Source of the DNA: Phycisphaerae bacterium
GTDB taxonomy: Bacteria > Planctomycetota > Phycisphaerae > Sedimentisphaerales > Anaerohalosphaeraceae
Direction of reading: 5' to 3'
DNA length: 7,948 nt
NCBI GenBank assembly: GCA_021736615.1
Contig: JAIPFN010000272.1
Location: 1-7,948 of the forward strand
A program made the position numbers and the translations under genes. Under the pieces are notes generated by a model. It saw only the letters and a list, made by a program, of their open reading frames with translations, ran no database searches and had not been told where the DNA came from. Shown here piece by piece: positions 5,300-7,948 of this stretch; position 1 is the stretch's first letter, and every line of letters starts with the position of its first letter.

Positions 5300-5587
5300 A
5301 TGATCCAGTGCAAAGACTGTGACCTGTGTGAAGTATCAGAAGACGGGCGTAAAGCGTTTAAATGCGACCCTTTCAGTAATATAAAGGAGCCTGAATGCCT
5401 GCAAAAGATGCAGATAATGCGTCTTGATATGCTTGCGGCGAGCTACAGATCGATGCTTTACTGGCAGGAAAAAATGGGCCCTATGCAAAATAAACTCTTT
5501 AAATATGTTCAGCGTGAAATTGACGACATGGATGAGACCGAGGGCTGGAAACACCCGGAAGACGATGGCAGCGACGAGCCTATATAG
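5300..5587 (+). CDS. Hypothetical 95-residue protein with N-terminal cysteine cluster
   Basis: The ATG at 5300 follows GAGG (5289-5292) 7 nt upstream, which sets the start. The N-terminus holds C4, C7 and C10 (CKDCDLC), then C22 and C33, a spacing that could bind zinc or an Fe-S cluster. Residues about 36-75 form a Met-rich amphipathic helix region (QKMQIMRLDMLAASYRSMLY, then WQEKMGPMQNKLF). The C-terminus is strongly acidic (DDMDETEGWKHPEDDGSDEP). There is no signal peptide or membrane segment, so it should be cytoplasmic. I do not recognise the family. The gene stands alone, between a palindrome-bearing divergent region and a repeat that begins 16 bp after its stop. The good ribosome site and coherent composition argue for a real gene. 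Confidence 0.75.
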   Translation: MIQCKDCDLCEVSEDGRKAFKCDPFSNIKEPECLQKMQIMRLDMLAASYRSMLYWQEKMGPMQNKLFKYVQREIDDMDETEGWKHPEDDGSDEPI

Positions 5588-5603
5588 GACTATAAGCTTG
5601 AAA

Positions 5604-5676
5604 GGCAGAAGGCTGAAGGCAGAAGGGAACAAAGCAAATATCCAACATCCAACACGGAATGTCCAATAATGAAGTA
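5604..5676. repeat. Heptamer-based intergenic repeat
   Basis: GGCAGAA-GGCTGAA-GGCAGAA-GGG (5604-5627) is three imperfect copies of a purine-rich 7-mer. After a short A-rich link come TCCAACA-TCCAACA (5641-5654) and CGGAATGTCCAATAATGAAG (5655-5674). Both halves have a 7-bp unit, so three units equal seven codons. Sequences of this look occur between genes in several uncultivated bacterial groups; that is recollection, not a search. The rest of the gap to 5820 holds no gene I can support. Confidence 0.55.
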
Positions 5677-5819
5677 AAAACAGCGATGTTTGTTTTGTTA
5701 AGTGCCGCTTGCAACTTTTGCCAGTATTGCTTGTTTTCCTTTTTTGGCACCGTGGTTCGAAGATTGTAGTGCATAGCCATCCTTTTTGGGTAGTTCTAGC
5801 GGATACAAACTTTAAAATT

Positions 5820-5848
5820 TTGAATTTTATCTGATTTTAATTTATTAA
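5820..5848 (+). promoter_or_regulatory. Possible promoter for the sigma factor gene
   Basis: TTGAAT (5820-5825), a 17-bp spacer and TATTAA (5843-5848) lie 52 bp before the sigma start. Between them and the start is a small dyad, CCGTT-TTATAT-AACGG (5872-5887), which could be an operator. I see no ECF-type GGAAC/GTC pair, so autoregulation is not evident. The region is AT-rich and the match may be chance. Confidence 0.3.
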
Positions 5849-5900
5849 TTGCAATAAATAATGTAAACAGGCCGTTTTATATAACGGTTACCGGTTGAAT

Positions 5901-6443
5901 ATGACTGACAGCAACGAATTAAACGATATAGTGGTCAGGTGCCAAAATGGCGAGTCACAGGCTTATGATGAGCTTGTCGATATGTTTGGCACGAGTTTGT
6001 ATGGCTATTTTTACCGTTTATCGGGTAACTCTGAGGTTAGCAACGATCTGCTCAGTGAACTTTTTATGAAACTGGTGCAGAAGATCGGTTCCTATAAAGG
6101 CGGCTCTTTTAAAAAGTGGGTCTTTACAATAGCTTCAAATATTTTTTATGACTATTTGAGGCACAGGTACCGTCAGAAGAAGCTTCTTGACGGAAAGGCC
6201 GATACAATAGGCGATTCTACACTGCAATTGGACGGGGCTTCGGACCTGCGGGACGAGCTGGAGCATTATCTGGCAAAGCTGGATACGGATACTGCCGAAA
6301 TATTGATGCTTCGCTTCTTTGGTCAGTTGAGCTTTAAGGAACTTGCCGATCTTCGCGGCGAACCGATAGGAACGACACTGTCAAAAGTTCATCGCGGACT
6401 TAAGAAAATGCGAGCCATGATGGAAGAAAGCGGGCCAAACTGA
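5901..6443 (+). CDS. ECF-type RNA polymerase sigma-70 factor
   Basis: This 180-residue sigma factor should direct RNA polymerase to a dedicated regulon. Region 2 covers about residues 14-85: the helix around ESQAYDELVDMFGTSLYGYF, then SNDLLSELFMKLVQ, and FKKWVFTIASNIFYDYLRHR for -10 recognition. Region 4 is about 120-176, with TAEILMLRFFGQLSFKELAD and the recognition helix GTTLSKVHRGLKKMR. Region 3 is lacking, as in ECF factors. I chose ATG 5901 over the in-frame TTG at 5895; neither has a strong ribosome site. The stop TGA (6441-6443) lies inside a hairpin of repeat copy D. The next gene on the strand is a single-pass membrane protein in the usual anti-sigma place, about 140 bp on. The ECF subgroup cannot be set by eye. 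Confidence 0.92.
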   Translation: MTDSNELNDIVVRCQNGESQAYDELVDMFGTSLYGYFYRLSGNSEVSNDLLSELFMKLVQKIGSYKGGSFKKWVFTIASNIFYDYLRHRYRQKKLLDGKADTIGDSTLQLDGASDLRDELEHYLAKLDTDTAEILMLRFFGQLSFKELADLRGEPIGTTLSKVHRGLKKMRAMMEESGPN

Positions 6444-6513
6444 CCTGCGGTCAGATTGGATTTATTATTGATTACTGATTATTTATTATTTAAGGATTCG
6501 GCCTTTCGGCCGA
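6435..6513 (-). repeat. Composite repeat, copy D (79 bp, inverted)
   Basis: Read on the minus strand it has the same order as copy C. Hairpin 1 is TCGGCC-GAAA-GGCCGA (6513-6498), followed by CGAATCCTT (6500-6492) and an AATAATAAATAATC-type core. Hairpin 2 is CCAATCTGACC-GCA-GGTCAGTTTGG (6459-6435), with one mismatch. It is the same length as copy C, and its end contains the sigma factor stop codon. Confidence 0.78.
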
Positions 6514-6584
6514 GACTATTTTAAAAAAACAAATACTAATAATGTGTTTATTAGTTAAAGAAGAAAGAAGAATTGAGCGGTATT

Positions 6585-7061
6585 ATGAGTAACGAAAATT
6601 TAGATAAATTGATTGCGAATTTTTATGATGCTGAGGATGCTTCAGTCATCAAAGAAGATATTCGTATTGGTGACGAGATCATTGCCTCCGGCGACAGTCT
6701 TGTTCCGGACGCCGCTGTTGTCAGCGGTATTAAAAGAGAAATCTCCCAACGGCTGAGGTCACGTCAGGGCAGACGTATGCACATGAATCCTCTGCGTGCA
6801 GCAGTTGCAGCTATGATCGTTCTGGTCGGTTTTATAGGTGTACGAACAATGGTACATCAGGTCAGTCCCCTGCCGCATAATGTTTCGAGGGGTTTTTTCT
6901 GGGGTGAAGACGCGACAGCAAGCAGTATCGCCTATGAGCTTGATGAAATTGACAACGCTATTATTTCGATCAGTCTCGGTGAGGATGAAACTGAATCAGA
7001 CAATATTATAGAAAGCCTCGAACTGGAAATAATGGCAGACAGCGGCAGTCTTTGGAGATGA
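6585..7061 (+). CDS. Single-pass membrane protein, candidate anti-sigma factor
   Basis: This protein of 158 residues follows the ECF sigma gene. The start at ATG 6585 has a weak GAGCGG nearby; the upstream TTG at 6573 is possible but less likely. Residues 1-66 are polar, with an acidic helix (NENLDKLIANFYDAEDASVI) and a basic end (QRLRSRQGRR). One membrane helix covers about 70-86. Residues 90-158 would be outside the membrane, are acidic and end in SLWR. This cytoplasmic/TM/periplasmic layout fits an anti-sigma factor that binds the sigma inside and reads a signal outside. The HxxxCxxC motif of zinc anti-sigma domains is absent, so the role is inferred from position and topology. The next gene begins 2 bp after its stop. 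Confidence 0.75.
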   Translation: MSNENLDKLIANFYDAEDASVIKEDIRIGDEIIASGDSLVPDAAVVSGIKREISQRLRSRQGRRMHMNPLRAAVAAMIVLVGFIGVRTMVHQVSPLPHNVSRGFFWGEDATASSIAYELDEIDNAIISISLGEDETESDNIIESLELEIMADSGSLWR

Positions 7062-7063
7062 CA

Positions 7064-7948
7064 ATGAAATCGGCTGGAAATAAAAGTTTAGCAATTCTGA
7101 TTGCGGTAATTGCTTTGTGCATTTGTGGGTCGGCTATCGCAGAGGATGCCAAAGATAAGGCCGAAACCGCAGAGAGTAAGGCGGCGGTCAAACTGCCTGT
7201 ATTTAAGGACGTCGAGTTCACCGATGACGACCAGAAATTTTACGTCTGGCTGAACGAATTTTTCCCCTATGAAGTTGCGACCCTAAAAGGTTTGGAAAAG
7301 GACCCTAAGGAATATCAAACCAAATTTTCAACCACAAAGATCAGTTGCCGACGACTATGGAAAGGGTATAAGGAGAATGAAAAATTAGGCGAGGCCCTTG
7401 TTGTTGAAGTGAAACTTCGCGACCAGAGAAACGAGGTTTTGAATAAACTTAAGGCAGCTACAGATAAAAAGGCCAAAGACGGATTACGCGTCGATCTGAC
7501 CAAGATTGTATCGAAAGAATTCGACAGTGCGATGGCAATAAAAAGGATTAAATATGAGGATTTCAGGCCAAGAATTCAAAGTATGAAGAATTATCTTGCC
7601 AAACGTGAAGGGGAAATTAAACAGCTGATCGAGCATAAAGATGCCGAAGTAACAAAACGCGTCGATGAACTGCTGAAAGGTTCAGATAAGAGTTACTGGA
7701 CGTATCCTAAAAACAAGGGCGTTGCATCGATAAATAACCCGGATCTCAAACTGAAAGAGTCAGGGAGTATCAAGCTAACTGAAGATGATCATAAATTCTA
7801 TGCCTGGCTGTACAGATTCTTCCCTAATTTTGCCCAGGACATCAAAGACCTTGAGAATAATCCAGAAGAATACTACAAAGAGCTCAAGAAAGATAAATAT
7901 GTGTTTAACCGGTTATGGAGAGGTTATAAAATCAACCATGAATACGGT
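7064..7948 (+). CDS. Secreted helical protein with a duplicated domain, 3' end beyond window
   Basis: The frame runs open from ATG 7064 to the right edge (295 residues so far). GGAG at 7054-7057, inside the end of the previous gene, lies 6 nt before the ATG. The signal peptide is about 1-26, with the hydrophobic core LAILIAVIALCICGSAIA and cleavage likely before EDAK. Residues 52-109 and 238-295 are two copies of one domain, with 26 of 58 positions identical. Shared landmarks are T.DD, KFY.WL..FFP, P.EY and RLW.GYK.N. Between them lies a charged coiled-coil-like region (about 110-205) ending KRVDELLKG. It resembles by eye the helical periplasmic proteins found beside planctomycete ECF sigma genes and, loosely, Spy/CpxP-type proteins; no named family is certain. 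A role as envelope sensor or regulator for the sigma pair is inferred from context. Confidence 0.82.
   Translation, partial: MKSAGNKSLAILIAVIALCICGSAIAEDAKDKAETAESKAAVKLPVFKDVEFTDDDQKFYVWLNEFFPYEVATLKGLEKDPKEYQTKFSTTKISCRRLWKGYKENEKLGEALVVEVKLRDQRNEVLNKLKAATDKKAKDGLRVDLTKIVSKEFDSAMAIKRIKYEDFRPRIQSMKNYLAKREGEIKQLIEHKDAEVTKRVDELLKGSDKSYWTYPKNKGVASINNPDLKLKESGSIKLTEDDHKFYAWLYRFFPNFAQDIKDLENNPEEYYKELKKDKYVFNRLWRGYKINHEYG

Noticed and set aside
5580..5780. Leftward 66-codon frame beginning near 5780
   Set aside because: Its C-terminal half is simply the translated heptamer repeat (Cys/Leu/Pro-rich). The first 35 codons look somewhat gene-like, with AAAGG 6 nt before the second ATG, so a tiny decayed gene cannot be fully excluded.
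7006..7503. Leftward frames of 71 and 62 codons
   Set aside because: Antisense to the secreted protein gene, which has a signal peptide, ribosome site and internal duplication.

Overview
The window looks like chromosomal DNA from a planctomycete-type bacterium, most likely the class Phycisphaerae. That placement is an inference. It rests on an ECF sigma factor followed by a membrane protein and a secreted helical protein, a RACo-type ferredoxin/ASKHA protein, a DUF2959 lipoprotein, and AT-rich and heptameric intergenic repeats of a kind I associate with such genomes. No rRNA, tRNA, CRISPR array or intact insertion sequence is visible.

Left part (1-1605). Two genes read leftward: plsC (710-1375) and then an AT-rich gene for a two-helix membrane protein that runs off the left edge (669 to 1). 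Upstream of plsC lies a possible 23-codon leader ORF. Beyond it is a gene-free, structured stretch ending in a strong rightward intrinsic terminator (1568-1601) with no recognisable gene before it.

Middle (1743-5153). A DUF2959 lipoprotein gene (1743-2417) reads rightward. About 800 bp without an intact gene follow. They hold three copies of a composite hairpin/AT-rich/hairpin repeat, the broken C-terminal end of a histidine kinase, and a run of helically phased A-tracts predicted to bend the DNA. Then comes a leftward pair: a 26-residue very basic protein (5073-5153) and a 591-residue RACo/DUF4445 protein (3225-5000).

Right part (5300-7948). A 95-residue cysteine-containing protein of unknown function is followed by a heptamer-based intergenic repeat. 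Then comes a three-gene rightward module: an ECF sigma factor, a single-pass membrane protein in the anti-sigma position, and a secreted helical protein with a duplicated domain, cut by the right edge. The last two genes are 2 bp apart. A fourth composite repeat, in inverted orientation, lies between the sigma and membrane genes and contains the sigma stop codon.

The two most interesting signals are the composite repeat and the sigma module. The repeat copies show a compensatory base change in a stem, GNRA/GNA-type loops in one orientation only, and placement at gene 3' ends, where they hold stop codons. The sigma module looks like an envelope-sensing system whose secreted component carries two copies of an unnamed domain.
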